Assembly (NCBI RefSeq): GCF_026342435.1
Contig: NZ_JAPEMT010000007.1
Span: forward strand, 1 to 64,000
Direction of reading: 5' to 3'
Length of the DNA stretch: 64,000 bases
Source: Streptomyces sp. NBC_00237
Lineage (GTDB): Bacteria; Actinomycetota; Actinomycetes; Streptomycetales; Streptomycetaceae
Part shown: piece after piece, positions 17,630-25,846 of the stretch
Layout: each line of letters begins with the position of its first letter
Numbering within the stretch: the first letter of the stretch is position 1
The notes under the pieces: generated by a model
Database searches by the model: none
What the model saw: the letters and a program-made list of their open reading frames with translations, nothing else
Told to the model about the DNA's origin: nothing
Translations under genes and position numbers: made by a program

Positions 17630-17839
17630 ATGCCCCGGAACAACAACCACAACGCCCGCCAGAACGACGGAAGCCGGTATGGACTGGCCATCGTTGTCGG
17701 CATCGGTGCCCTGTTCGTGGGGGGCGCGATCGGCCTTGACGGCGTGTGGTGGCTGATTCAGCACCTCATCCCCGCACTCGTCGTGGTCGGCACGCTGGGC
17801 GTGGTCCTGAAGATGTTGGACCGCCGCCGCCGCAGCTGA
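17630..17839 (+). CDS. Small membrane protein
   Basis: 69 residues. Polar, Asn-rich N-terminus, then two hydrophobic segments (LAIVVGIGALFVGGAIG and IPALVVVGTLGVVLKML) and an Arg-rich end. Last gene of its cassette; a terminator hairpin starts 4 bp after the stop. Confidence 0.72.
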   Translation: MPRNNNHNARQNDGSRYGLAIVVGIGALFVGGAIGLDGVWWLIQHLIPALVVVGTLGVVLKMLDRRRRS

Positions 17840-17842
17840 ACC

Positions 17843-17878
17843 GTGCCGCACGGCCCCCGGACCGAGCCGGGGACCGTG
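17843..17878 (+). terminator. Cassette terminator T1
   Basis: CCGCACGG...CCCCGG paired with CCGGGGACCGTGCGG across a GACCGAG loop, right after a stop codon and directly before an A array. Confidence 0.7.
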
Positions 17879-18270
17879 CGGCGGCGCGGTAGCGGACGCG
17901 CCTGGCGGCGCGGCCCCTCTTTCTGGCCCCTTCGGGGCCGGCGGCCGCGCGGCGGCCGGGGTCCGCTGGCGCGGACCAGGCCCTCCTTCGTCGGGCCGAA
18001 CGGACGCCCCTGGCGGGGCGACGGCGTTGGTGGCCCGGTGCGTGCTCGCCGGCCCCGGCCTCCTTCGTCGGCCGGTGCCGTCGGCACCGGGCCGTGGACG
18101 CGCCTGGCGGCGCGACCCCCTTCCTTCGTCCCCTTCGGGGACCCCGGCCGCGGGGCGGCCGGGGTCCGCTGGCGCGGACCTGGCCCTCCTTCGTCGGGCC
18201 GAACGGACACGCCTGGCGGCGTGGCTGCTTCCGTTCGGGTCCGCTGGCGCGGACCGCCGGGACCGCCCGC
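17879..18270. repeat. A array copy 1 (mini-hairpin array)
   Basis: Chain of 12-20-nt perfect hairpins: GCGCC-tggc-GGCGC, GGCCCC-ttc-GGGGCC, GTCCGC-tggc-GCGGAC, CGCCCC-tggc-GGGGCG, ACGCC-tggc-GGCGT. They are interspersed with the constant text CTCCTTCGTCGGGCCGAACG. This copy is longer than the others because part of the unit is duplicated. Long frames cross it but change between copies, so it is non-coding. Confidence 0.88.
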
Positions 18271-18355
18271 GCCGATCGGCGACGCCGCCGGAAGTGCTCA
18301 CGGTCGGCACGAACGTCTTGGCGGCGACGGGCACGCGGGGCAACCGGGGTATTAG

Positions 18356-18388
18356 GTTTCATTGCATTGCGTTGCGCTGCAATGAAAC
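18356..18388. promoter_or_regulatory. Inverted TGCAATGAAAC pair
   Basis: GTTTCATTGCA (18356-18366) and TGCAATGAAAC (18378-18388) separated by 11 bp, flanked by ATTAGG on both sides. An AT-rich island between an A array and a B element. Same motif as the direct pair at 2262/2282. Confidence 0.65.
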
Positions 18389-18405
18389 GGATTAGGTCGA
18401 GGGAT

Positions 18406-18731
18406 GCGCCTCCGGCGGGGGCCCTCACTCCCAAGGGGGTGGGGGCTCCGTCGTCGTGTGCGGGCCGTGGGTGGCTGGGGTGTGGGGGCGGCCGGGGTCT
18501 CCCCTCGGCCGGTCGGTCACCCGGAGGGCTACCCGGAACCCGGCGGGGCCGCCAGGCCGGGGCCGCTTCGCGGTCGCTTCGCGAGCCTGGCAACCCCACC
18601 GGAACCCGGGTACGGGCGGAGCCTGCCCGACCGACCGAGGGGAGCCCCCGCCCACCGGGCGGAGCCGTGGCGGATGCCGTCGACCAGGCCGCCGCCGGTG
18701 GGGCGGGAACCGCCCCTGACCTGCGGAAATG
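18406..18731. repeat. B element copy 2
   Basis: Type II copy. The core stem is GGCGGGG...CCAGGC with GCCTGG...CCCCGCC instead of the type I sequence, and the second apical hairpin is TCGC-ttc-GCGA. Confidence 0.9.
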
Positions 18732-18797
18732 TGTGATCCAGATCACCCCGCCGGACCCCCTTTTCAGGTGGACCCGGACCCGTAAATAAGGCAGAAT
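18732..18797 (+). promoter_or_regulatory. Cassette promoter P3 with CRP-like site
   Basis: TGTGA-N6-TCACC at 18732-18747, -35 TGGACC, -10 CAGAAT at 18792-18797. Drives 18866-20081. Confidence 0.75.
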
Positions 18798-18802
18798 TAG
18801 TG

Positions 18803-18851
18803 ATGTCGGAAGGGGATGGCAGCCCCGGACGGCAGACCCCGAACCTTCAAC
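18803..18851 (+). ncRNA. TGGCAG leader hairpin L5
   Basis: GGGG-ATGGCAG-CCCC and CCCCGAACCTTCAAC. The leader frame ends early at a TAG (18854-18856), so here the leader cannot be fused to the gene. Confidence 0.72.
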
Positions 18852-18865
18852 ACTAGGGAGCAACC

Positions 18866-19288
18866 GTGACCGTCGAAATCGTATGGATCGACACGAAGGA
18901 CGTGCAGGTGGGCGACAAGATCGCCTGTCTGCTCAGCGACGCCCGCGCTTACCCGCGCGTCACGGGCTGGACGGACCGTGTGCTGGAGCTGAGCAAGCAG
19001 GGCCTGAAGGACTTCACGCAGCGGACGTTCCAGGTCAGCGGCGCCCCGTGGTGGGCGGAGGACATGACCACCTTCGACCTGTCGGGCCAGGCGCCGATCG
19101 TCTCCCGCGAAGCGAAGGAGGACCAGGAGCCCGAGAACGGGGACGGCACGGGGATGCCGTCCATCGAGCAGATGCAGAGCTGGATGTCCGAAGGCGGAGC
19201 CGAAGCCCGCGACGGGTGCTGGGTCGAGCCGGACGGCACCTGTGAGCACGGCTCGCCGTCGTGGCTGCTGGCCATTGGCGTGATCTGA
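18866..19288 (+). CDS. Hypothetical cassette protein with C-terminal CEHGSPSWLL motif
   Basis: 140 residues, GTG with GGGAG upstream. N-terminal beta-rich part (EIVWIDTKDVQVGDKIA), acidic linker near residues 88-100 and a C-terminus DGTCEHGSPSWLLAIGVI. That ending resembles a motif common in actinophage and Streptomyces small proteins. Function unknown. Confidence 0.75.
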   Translation: MTVEIVWIDTKDVQVGDKIACLLSDARAYPRVTGWTDRVLELSKQGLKDFTQRTFQVSGAPWWAEDMTTFDLSGQAPIVSREAKEDQEPENGDGTGMPSIEQMQSWMSEGGAEARDGCWVEPDGTCEHGSPSWLLAIGVI

Positions 19289-19302
19289 CGCCGTGTCCGG
19301 TC

Positions 19303-19346
19303 GGGCGGGGGGCGACGCCCCCCGCCTACTCCCCGAACGCTTCAAC
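19303..19346 (+). ncRNA. Operon-internal leader hairpin L6 (TGGCAG lost)
   Basis: GGCGGGGGGCG-a-CGCCCCCCGCC followed by CCCCGAACGCTTCAAC. The stem and tail are kept, but the loop and one tail base differ. Confidence 0.65.
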
Positions 19347-19364
19347 GACAGAAGGATTCCCCCA

Positions 19365-20081
19365 GTGGTCATCGCGTCCCCGTACACCATCGAACACTCC
19401 GCCCAGTGCCCGCCCGTCGACCCGCGCAGCAAGACACCGCTTGACTGTCGCCGATGCGAGAACGTCCGCCGGTATGGCCCTTACTGGAACTACGGCGAAG
19501 GGCGCGTTACCTGCGGAACCTGCGGCGATGAGGCCCCGACCAGCGATGACCCCCGGTTCACCGGGTACGCCGGATATCACTCCGGCGGCAACAAATATGC
19601 CGGGTGCTCCGGTGAGTACCTGTCGCACGGCCGCCCGACCGCAGAGCGAAGCACCGAGCCCGGTTGGATGCCGCTCGCGCACGTCCGCCGTGGCGACGTC
19701 ATCACCACGCGGGACAACTGGGGAAAGTGGGACGACCCCGCGATGGTGGTGGACATCGAGGAGGGCGAGGCGGCGCCGGGAGCCCCCCGCATCCACGCAA
19801 GTTGGCTGAGCGACAACCCGCACCACGGGCGCGGCGTATGGGGAATGTGGGCCGGGCCGGGGACGCCGGTCCTACTCGTCCAGGCGGCCACAGTCGAGCC
19901 GCCCGCCCCCCACGTGAACGTCTACTACAGCAACGCCATCAGTAGCCGGAGTCAGGTCTACTCGCGGTGCTATCGCACCGACGAGGCCGCCCAGGCGGAT
20001 ATTCGGGAGTTCTGGCCGTACAACAACACTCGTTCCACCGTGGACCACCGGTGTTGGTGCCGCCGCAACCCTCTCCGGTAG
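19365..20081 (+). CDS. Cysteine-rich hypothetical cassette protein
   Basis: 238 residues from GTG at 19365 (AAGGA 8 nt upstream). Cysteine pairs CRRC (about 26-29) and CGTCG (about 47-50) suggest a zinc ribbon, with a further CWC near the C-terminus. The middle (MPLAHVRRGDVITTRDNWG) resembles a small beta-barrel. No family recognised. Followed by terminator T2. Confidence 0.7.
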   Translation: MVIASPYTIEHSAQCPPVDPRSKTPLDCRRCENVRRYGPYWNYGEGRVTCGTCGDEAPTSDDPRFTGYAGYHSGGNKYAGCSGEYLSHGRPTAERSTEPGWMPLAHVRRGDVITTRDNWGKWDDPAMVVDIEEGEAAPGAPRIHASWLSDNPHHGRGVWGMWAGPGTPVLLVQAATVEPPAPHVNVYYSNAISSRSQVYSRCYRTDEAAQADIREFWPYNNTRSTVDHRCWCRRNPLR

Positions 20082-20090
20082 CGAGAGATG

Positions 20091-20144
20091 CCGCGATGAC
20101 GCCCACCCCTTGCCGAGTCAGCCGGGGGCGGGGCGTCGTCGCGG
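20091..20144 (+). terminator. Cassette terminator T2
   Basis: CCGCGATGACGCCC with GGGGCGTCGTCGCGG, bulged stem, 10 bp after the stop codon. Confidence 0.65.
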
Positions 20145-20690
20145 CGGTAGCGGGCACGCCTGGCGGCGTGGCGGTGTTGTGGCCCGGTGCGTGCTCGCCG
20201 GCCCCGGCCTCCTTCGTCGGCCGGTGCCGTCGGCACCGGGCCGTGGACGCGCCTGGCGGCGCGGCCCCTCTTTCTGGCCCCTTCGGGGCCGGGGGTCCGC
20301 TGGCGCGGACCGGGCCCTCCTTCGTCGGGCCGAACGGACACGCCTGGCGGCGTGGCTGTTTCCGTTCGGGTCCGCTGGCGCGGACCGCCGGTCTGTCCGC
20401 GCCGGCCGAGGCGGAGTCCGGGCTGCACCTGGTCGTCGGGGAGTTGGTCCGCCTCCGGCGGACGAGTGCCGGTGCCTCCGGCACCAGCAGCGGTGCGGCC
20501 CGCTCCGCGGGCCGTGGCAGTGTCGGCGCTTCGCCCCGAGGTGCGGAGCTCCGCACCGCACGGGGTGGTCAGCAGTGTGCGCTTCGCGCGGGTGCCGTCG
20601 CTCCGCGACGGCGGCGAGGGGCACCCCGCTCCGCGGGGGCGGGCCCGCTACGCGTGCCGACCGAACCCATCGGCGCTCAGCGACGCCGCC
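20145..20690. repeat. A array copy 2 with extension
   Basis: Core A array to about 20405. A roughly 280-nt extension of further tiny hairpins follows (CCGCC-tcc-GGCGG, GTGCC-tcc-GGCAC, CCCGC-tcc-GCGGG, GGTGCGGA/TCCGCACC). It is shared almost base for base with the copy at 27680-27950. Confidence 0.88.
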
Positions 20691-20727
20691 GCCGGGGTGC
20701 ACCTGGTCGTGGTGGTCAGGAGGAGGG

Positions 20728-21054
20728 ACCGCCTCCGGCGGGGGCCCTTCACTCCCAAGGGGCGCGGACGCGGGGCAAGTTGGGGCCCGGTGGGTGGCTG
20801 GGGTGTGGGGGTGGCCGGGGGCTCCCCTCGGCCGGTCGGTCACCCGGAGGGCTACCCGGAACCCGGCGGGGCCGCCAGGCCGGGGCCGCTTCGCGGTCGC
20901 TTCGCGAGCCTGGCAACCCCGCCGGAACCCGGGTACGGGCGGAGCCTGCCCGACCGACCGAGGGGAGCCCCCGCCCACCGGGCGGAGCCGTGGCGGATGC
21001 CGTCGACCAGGCCGCCGCCGGTGGGGCGGAAACCGCCCCTGACCTGCGGAAATG
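20728..21054. repeat. B element copy 3
   Basis: Type II; nearly identical to copy 6 at 27991. Confidence 0.9.
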
Positions 21055-21120
21055 TGTGATCCAGATCACCCCGCCGGACCCCCTTTTCAGGTGGACCCGG
21101 ACCCGTAAATAAGGCAGAAT
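21055..21120 (+). promoter_or_regulatory. Cassette promoter P4 with CRP-like site
   Basis: TGTGA-N6-TCACC at 21055-21070, -35 TGGACC, -10 CAGAAT at 21115-21120. Drives 21189-23264. Confidence 0.75.
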
Positions 21121-21125
21121 TAGTG

Positions 21126-21174
21126 ATGTCGGAAGGGGATGGCAGCCCCGGACGACAGACCCCGAACCTTCAAC
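21126..21174 (+). ncRNA. TGGCAG leader hairpin L7
   Basis: GGGG-ATGGCAG-CCCC and CCCCGAACCTTCAAC. Leader ATG at 21126 is in frame with the gene 21 codons later. Confidence 0.75.
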
Positions 21175-21188
21175 ATCAGGGAGCAACC

Positions 21189-23264
21189 GTGACAACCCAT
21201 CAGGTCGAGACGGCCGCGCCGGTGGACAACCGGTACCGCACCGTGACGCTCACGTTCGCCGGAGACGGCGAGTGCTCCGCGTGCGGACGCGAGGACACCC
21301 CGCTGTACTCCGGCGGCGAACTCGCCCGCGTGTGCCCCGCCTGCGTGGCCGCGACCTTCCCGCCGCCGCCGTGGGAGGGCGACTGCCCGCCCGAGAAGGC
21401 GGACGTCGTGATCACCCACACCCGCGCCGACGGCACCCTTCTGGAGGGCTCGCGCAAGGGAGACGGGATCTTCGAGGCGATCCGGCCGTACGGGTGGCGG
21501 TACTTCCGTTCGCTCGAATGCCTGGGTCTCAACCACTCCCGGGACAGGTCGGCGGACCGGTACAAGATCGACCCGGCGGCGACGGCGATTCGTGAACTGG
21601 GCTTCACCGTCTGCGTCGTGGTCAACGAGGACGAGCGCCGCGCGTTCGCGGACGCCGAGGCCGACCGCGAGCAGCGGTCCGAGAGCCGGGCCGAGCGGTT
21701 CGAGGACCGGGCCAGCCGTGCAACCGCATCGTCCGATGCGTCTTACCAGCGGTCGAAGCAGATCAGCGAGCGTTTTCCCATGGGGCAACCGATCTTGGTC
21801 GGGCACCACAGCGAGGGACGGGCCCGGCGGGACCATGCCCGGATGGACAACGCCATGCGCAAGTCCATCAACGAGGGAGAGCGCGCCAAGCACTGGGCCC
21901 AGCGGGCGGAAGCGTCAGGCGCGTACACAGAGCACCGTACGAACCCGGCCCGGACCCTGCGCCGGATCGAGACGAAGGAAGCCGACCTGCGCGGAGTCGT
22001 CCGCTGGCAGCGCGGGGAGTCCAACAACGGCCATTCCGTGCGCCTGTCGCCGGCCGTCGTGGTCGAGCTCTCGCGGCGGCGCGACGAGCTCACCGAGGAA
22101 GTCGGTTACTGGCGGTCGATCGTGGCCAAGGCGGAGGCCGAGGGGTTCAAGGTGTGGGGAGCCGACGACTTCACGAAGGGTGATTTCGTGCGCTCCCGCG
22201 GATCGTGGTACGAGGTGCTGCGGGTCAACAAGAAGACTCTTACGGTGGCGTGGAACCTGCGCTCTCCGAAGGTGATCATGACCGTCGCAGATGCGACGTA
22301 CGAAGACGGCCACGTTGGCAGGCAGCCGGTGGACTACTCCGACGTCAAGACGCGCATGAGCGCCGGGGACATGGCGCGCTATCTGGAGCGGAACCGTACG
22401 CCGAGCATCGCCGACGCCAAGGCGCTCATGGACGGTGTGACCGCCGCCAGCCCCCAGGACCAGGAGCAGGTCCCGGCGGAGGTCGAAGGCTCTGCCGACA
22501 TTCCCGAGCGCCTGCGGGCCCTGCTGGTCGAGGGCGAGCAGGTGCGCAAGCTGCCCGAAAGCGAGTGGAGTTTCACCAGCACATGCGGGCGGGCGTACCG
22601 GGTGCGGATGGTCACCGGGCGAGACGCCACGGACCTGCATTTCCAGGTCCGCACCGTTGACGCGAACGGCACGGCCGTCGGTGTGGGCAAGGACTGGACC
22701 GGCACGCTGGAGGTGATCCGGGAGCACGCCACGGCGGCCGGTGAGCACGAGGGCAAGCAGTGCCCGCGCTGCGGCCGGATGTGGGGCAAGGGGCTCGGGA
22801 GCCCGCAGGCCCCGGCCACCTGCACCCCGGGTCACTGGTCGTACTGCGACCGTGCCGCCGTACCGGTGGAGCAGGACATCCCCGAGAACGCCCAGGCCAA
22901 GCCGAAGGCGAAGAAGCGCACGAACGGCCCGAAGATGGTCATCGTCACCGCCGCCTACGGGTCGAGGCAGGCCCGCATGGTCTACGCGAACGGCCGGGGC
23001 ACCGTGCGCGAGGACATCCCCGCCGTCTTCATCGACGCGCCCGAGGGCGTGACGTTCAACGAGGGCCCCGCCTCCGCCGCCATCTGGCAGGGGGTGGACG
23101 AGGTCCTGGAGAAGGCCGGGTTCGTGCGACTCGTCGGGTCCGGCGCTCGGTCCGGAATCCGGTTCGGGGAAGTCCGCGCCAAGATCACCGAACGGGAGGA
23201 CACGGAGCCGGTCGCGGTCGAATCCGCGCCGCAGAGCCAGGACACCGACAGCCCGGCGAGCTGA
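21189..23264 (+). CDS. DUF3560-containing protein with zinc ribbons
   Basis: 691 residues from GTG at 21189. N-terminal zinc ribbon (CSACG...CPAC, residues 25-50). A central helical DUF3560-like domain (about 150-260) contains ERFPMGQPILVGHHSEGRA and HARMDNAMRKS, the signature I recognise. A further predicted zinc site (CPRCG...CTPGHW) is near 515-540, and a Lys-rich linker leads to a C-terminal domain. DUF3560 proteins are common on conjugative plasmids, often near antirestriction genes; biochemical function unknown. Sole gene of its cassette. Confidence 0.8.
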   Translation: MTTHQVETAAPVDNRYRTVTLTFAGDGECSACGREDTPLYSGGELARVCPACVAATFPPPPWEGDCPPEKADVVITHTRADGTLLEGSRKGDGIFEAIRPYGWRYFRSLECLGLNHSRDRSADRYKIDPAATAIRELGFTVCVVVNEDERRAFADAEADREQRSESRAERFEDRASRATASSDASYQRSKQISERFPMGQPILVGHHSEGRARRDHARMDNAMRKSINEGERAKHWAQRAEASGAYTEHRTNPARTLRRIETKEADLRGVVRWQRGESNNGHSVRLSPAVVVELSRRRDELTEEVGYWRSIVAKAEAEGFKVWGADDFTKGDFVRSRGSWYEVLRVNKKTLTVAWNLRSPKVIMTVADATYEDGHVGRQPVDYSDVKTRMSAGDMARYLERNRTPSIADAKALMDGVTAASPQDQEQVPAEVEGSADIPERLRALLVEGEQVRKLPESEWSFTSTCGRAYRVRMVTGRDATDLHFQVRTVDANGTAVGVGKDWTGTLEVIREHATAAGEHEGKQCPRCGRMWGKGLGSPQAPATCTPGHWSYCDRAAVPVEQDIPENAQAKPKAKKRTNGPKMVIVTAAYGSRQARMVYANGRGTVREDIPAVFIDAPEGVTFNEGPASAAIWQGVDEVLEKAGFVRLVGSGARSGIRFGEVRAKITEREDTEPVAVESAPQSQDTDSPAS

Positions 23265-23290
23265 ACACCCCCGCCAGGAAGCCCGACGAC

Positions 23291-23324
23291 GCCGCCCCCC
23301 TCGGTCACGCGAGGCGGGGCGGCG
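23291..23324 (+). terminator. Cassette terminator T3
   Basis: GCCGCCCC with GGGGCGGCG across a TCGGTCACGCGA loop. Confidence 0.65.
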
Positions 23325-23615
23325 CCGCCGCGGCGGTAGCGGACACGCCTGGCGGCGTGGTGGTGTTGGTGGCCCGGTGCGTGCTCGCCGGCCCCGGCCT
23401 CCTTCGTCGGCCGGTGCCGTCGGCACCGGGCCGTGGACGCGCCTGGCGGCGCGACCCCTTTGTCCGGCCGCGGGGCGGCCGGGGTCCGCTGGCGCGGACC
23501 GGGCCCTCCTTCGTCGGGCCGAACGGGCGCCCCTGGCGGGGCGGCTGCTTCCGTTCGGGTCCGCTGGCGCGGACCGCCGGTCTGTCCGTGCCAGCCGAGG
23601 CGGAGTCCGGGGTGC
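23325..23615. repeat. A array copy 3
   Basis: As copy 2 core, but the GGCCCC-ttc-GGGGCC hairpin is replaced by GGCCGC-gggg-CGGCC, and the last hairpin is CGCCCC-tggc-GGGGCG. Confidence 0.87.
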
Positions 23616-23640
23616 ACCTGGTCGTGGTGGAGAGCAGGAA

Positions 23641-23970
23641 GGACCGCCTCCGGCGGGGGCCCTTACTCCCAAGGGGGCGGGGGCTCCGTCGTCGTGTGCG
23701 GCCCGGTGGGTGGCTGGGGTTGGGGGGTGGCCGGGGTCTCCCCTCGGCCGGTCGGTCACCCGGAGGGCTACCCGGAACCCGGCGGGGCCGCCAGGCCGGG
23801 GCCGCTTCGCGGTCGCTTCGCGAGCCTGGCAACCCCACCGGAACCCGGGTACGGGCGGAGCCTGCCCGACCGACCGAGGGGAGCCCCCGCCCACCGGGCG
23901 GAGCCGTGGCGGACGCCGTCGACCAGGCCGCCGCCGGTGGGGCGGAAACCGCCCCTGACCTGCGGAAATG
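23641..23970. repeat. B element copy 4
   Basis: Type II. The body matches copy 2, but the sequence between its CRP-like site and the -10 resembles type I copies, which suggests past recombination between copies. Confidence 0.9.
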
Positions 23971-24036
23971 TGTGATCCAGATCACCCCGCTGGACCCCCG
24001 TTTCAGGTGGACTCAGGCACTCAGATAAGGCAGAAT
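23971..24036 (+). promoter_or_regulatory. Cassette promoter P5 with CRP-like site
   Basis: TGTGA-N6-TCACC at 23971-23986, -35 TGGACT, -10 CAGAAT at 24031-24036. Drives 24105-24428. Confidence 0.75.
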
Positions 24037-24041
24037 TAGTG

Positions 24042-24090
24042 ATGTCGGAAGGGGATGGCAGCCCCGGACGGCAGACCCCGAACCTTCAAC
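24042..24090 (+). ncRNA. TGGCAG leader hairpin L8
   Basis: GGGG-ATGGCAG-CCCC and CCCCGAACCTTCAAC. In-frame leader ATG 63 nt before the gene start. Confidence 0.75.
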
Positions 24091-24104
24091 TGAGGAGAGC
24101 CAAA

Positions 24105-24428
24105 GTGGATCTCAACACCCTTGACCTCACCCGTATCGCGCTCGATGGAACGAATGCTGAACTGCGACCGATCTTCGATCCGGTGCTCCGCACCTTCAGC
24201 GTCCAGCTCTGGAAGGGTGGGGAGCCGTCCGGCATCCACGGTCTGATCGACGCCTTCCGCTACCCGGACGAGCCGCTGGAATCGATCGACGCTTTCCTGG
24301 CCGAACAGGACGTTCGCGCAGTGACCGGTGACGAGGCGGTCGTGGTTTACGCCGGTCTCGTTTACGCCAAGGGCGGCCCGGACTGGGTTCTCCTTCAGAT
24401 GGAGGTCGCGGCCAGCCAGCAGAGCTGA
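24105..24428 (+). CDS. Hypothetical cassette protein, paralog of the C-terminal half of 34113-34727
   Basis: 107 residues, GTG with GAGGAG upstream. It shares the pattern ELRPIFDP...VQLW, then the FRY-DEPLE-IDAFL segment, with the C-terminal half of the protein at 34113-34727. This marks an internal gene family within the island. Compact alpha/beta sequence, no catalytic motif. Function unknown. Confidence 0.75.
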   Translation: MDLNTLDLTRIALDGTNAELRPIFDPVLRTFSVQLWKGGEPSGIHGLIDAFRYPDEPLESIDAFLAEQDVRAVTGDEAVVVYAGLVYAKGGPDWVLLQMEVAASQQS

Positions 24429-24442
24429 GCTTTCTCGCCGGA

Positions 24443-24473
24443 CGCCCTGCCCCCCCACAGGTGGGGGCGGGGC
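24443..24473 (+). terminator. Cassette terminator T4
   Basis: CGCCCTGCCCCCC with GGGGGCGGGGCG, loop ACAGG. Confidence 0.7.
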
Positions 24474-24477
24474 GCCG

Positions 24478-24760
24478 TGCGCGGCGGCGGTAGCGGACAC
24501 GCCTGGCGGCGTGGCGGTGTTGTGGCCCGGTGCGTGCTCGCCGGCCCCGGCCTCCTTCGTCGGCCGGTGCCGTCGGCACCGGGCCGTGGACGCGCCTGGC
24601 GGCGCGGCCCCTCTTTCTGGCCCCTTCGGGGCCGGCGGCCCGCGCGGCGGCCGGGTCCGCTGGCGCGGACCAGGCCCTCCTTCGTCGGGCCGAACGGACA
24701 CGCCTGGCGGCGTGGCTGCATCCGTTCGGGTCCGCTGACGCGGACCGCCGGAACCGCCCG
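24478..24760. repeat. A array copy 4
   Basis: Core A array; the last hairpin has a mismatch (GTCCGC-tgac-GCGGAC). Confidence 0.87.
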
Positions 24761-24851
24761 CGCCGACTGCTGCCGTCGCCGGGCAGCACCGTGGAGGATG
24801 CGCTGGGCAACATGCAGAGGCACCTCACGGCCGGTCCGTCGTTTCCGAGGT

Positions 24852-25337
24852 GTGGGCAAGAACGAGGCGTGGACGCCGCAACGGAAACCGGTAGCTCCCG
24901 GGGTGTGCGACACCCCTTTCGTGCTGGAGCACGCTGATTGGCTCGGATACGTGGCGGGCCGATCCGGTACTCCCGGTCTGGCCACCGACGGCGAGACGTA
25001 TGAGGCGATGAAGGCCGAGGTGTCGGCCGTGGCCTATCACCAGGAGCAGCCGGACGGCTCATGGACCGTGTTGCTGTACCCGCTGGACGGTCGGCCTCCG
25101 CAGGCGCAGCCGACCGACGAGCCGGTGACGACCCTGCACTCCTCCTTGACCGTGGCGGCGTTGCTCGCCGACGCGGTGGTGGCCGAGGGCGGCACTGTGT
25201 TGCACGCGATCGACGGAGACCCCTACCGGCTTGTCCGGGAGTACCGAGAGAGACACCCGGACGGCCTTCCTGTGGTGAACCGCATGTGGACGGCCGTGCA
25301 AGGGGTGCCCGAGGAACTACTGCCCGCGCAGGCGTAG
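24852..25337 (+). CDS. Hypothetical protein lodged between A array 4 and B element 5
   Basis: About 161 residues; the start is uncertain (GTG at 24852 after CGAGG, GTG at 24903, or ATG at 24798). Codon use looks coding from about 24850. The mainly helical sequence has VVAEGGTVLHAIDGDPYRLVREYRE near the C-terminus. Unlike its neighbours it has no cassette promoter, no TGGCAG leader and no terminator hairpin, so it looks inserted, or left behind after loss of a B-element/promoter unit. No family recognised. Confidence 0.62.
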   Translation: MGKNEAWTPQRKPVAPGVCDTPFVLEHADWLGYVAGRSGTPGLATDGETYEAMKAEVSAVAYHQEQPDGSWTVLLYPLDGRPPQAQPTDEPVTTLHSSLTVAALLADAVVAEGGTVLHAIDGDPYRLVREYRERHPDGLPVVNRMWTAVQGVPEELLPAQA

Positions 25338-25387
25338 AACGCGGCGGGAAGCGCCGGATCTCATCGAGCCGGCCGCGTGGAGTGAGA

Positions 25388-25711
25388 CGCCTCCAGCGGG
25401 GGCCCTTACTCCCAAGGGGCCGGGGCGCAAGGCGAGTTGAGGCCCGGGAAGTGGCTGGGGTGGAGGGGTGGGCGGGGGCTCCCCTCGGTCGGTCGGTCAC
25501 CCTTCGGGCTACCACCGAACCTGCGGGGGGTGCCAGGCCGAGCCGCTTCGCGGTCGCTTCGCGAGCCTGGCACCCCCCGCAGAACCGGCGGTACGGCGGA
25601 GCTGCCCGACCGACCGAGGGGAGCCCCCGCCCACCGGGCGGAGTTGTGGCGGAGGCCGCCGGGCGAGGCCCGCGCGGGTGGGGCGGAAACCGCCGCTGAC
25701 CTGCGGAAAGA
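25388..25711. repeat. B element copy 5
   Basis: Type I with the long outer stem perfectly paired (GGTCGGTCGG with CCGACCGACC), where other copies carry one C-A mismatch. The sequence between the CRP-like site and the -35 differs from all other copies. Confidence 0.9.
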
Positions 25712-25777
25712 TGTGATGCAGGTCACCCGTTCGGAGGGCTGTTCCGGGTGGACTCAGGCACTCAAATAAGGCAGAAT
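25712..25777 (+). promoter_or_regulatory. Cassette promoter P6 with CRP-like site
   Basis: TGTGA-N6-TCACC at 25712-25727, -35 TGGACT, -10 CAGAAT at 25772-25777. Spacing is preserved although the intervening sequence is unrelated to other copies. Drives 25847-27334. Confidence 0.77.
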
Positions 25778-25782
25778 TAGTG

Positions 25783-25831
25783 ATGTCGGAAGGGGATGGC
25801 AGCCCCGGACGGCAGACCCTGAACCTTCAAC
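25783..25831 (+). ncRNA. TGGCAG leader hairpin L9
   Basis: GGGG-ATGGCAG-CCCC with tail CCCTGAACCTTCAAC (one base changed). Confidence 0.72.
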
Positions 25832-25846
25832 ACCAAGGACGACGAC

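Noticed and set aside
20110..21042. Long frames through A arrays and B elements (also 27405-28325, 22760-24028, 29349-30086)
   Set aside because: The repeated text is read in different frames in different copies, the translations are low-complexity Arg/Pro/Gly, and frames run into unrelated genes. Hairpin structure explains the conservation better.
21915..23894. 659-codon minus-strand frame
   Set aside because: Antisense to the DUF3560 gene and continuing through A array 3 and B element 4; no RBS and no recognisable motif.
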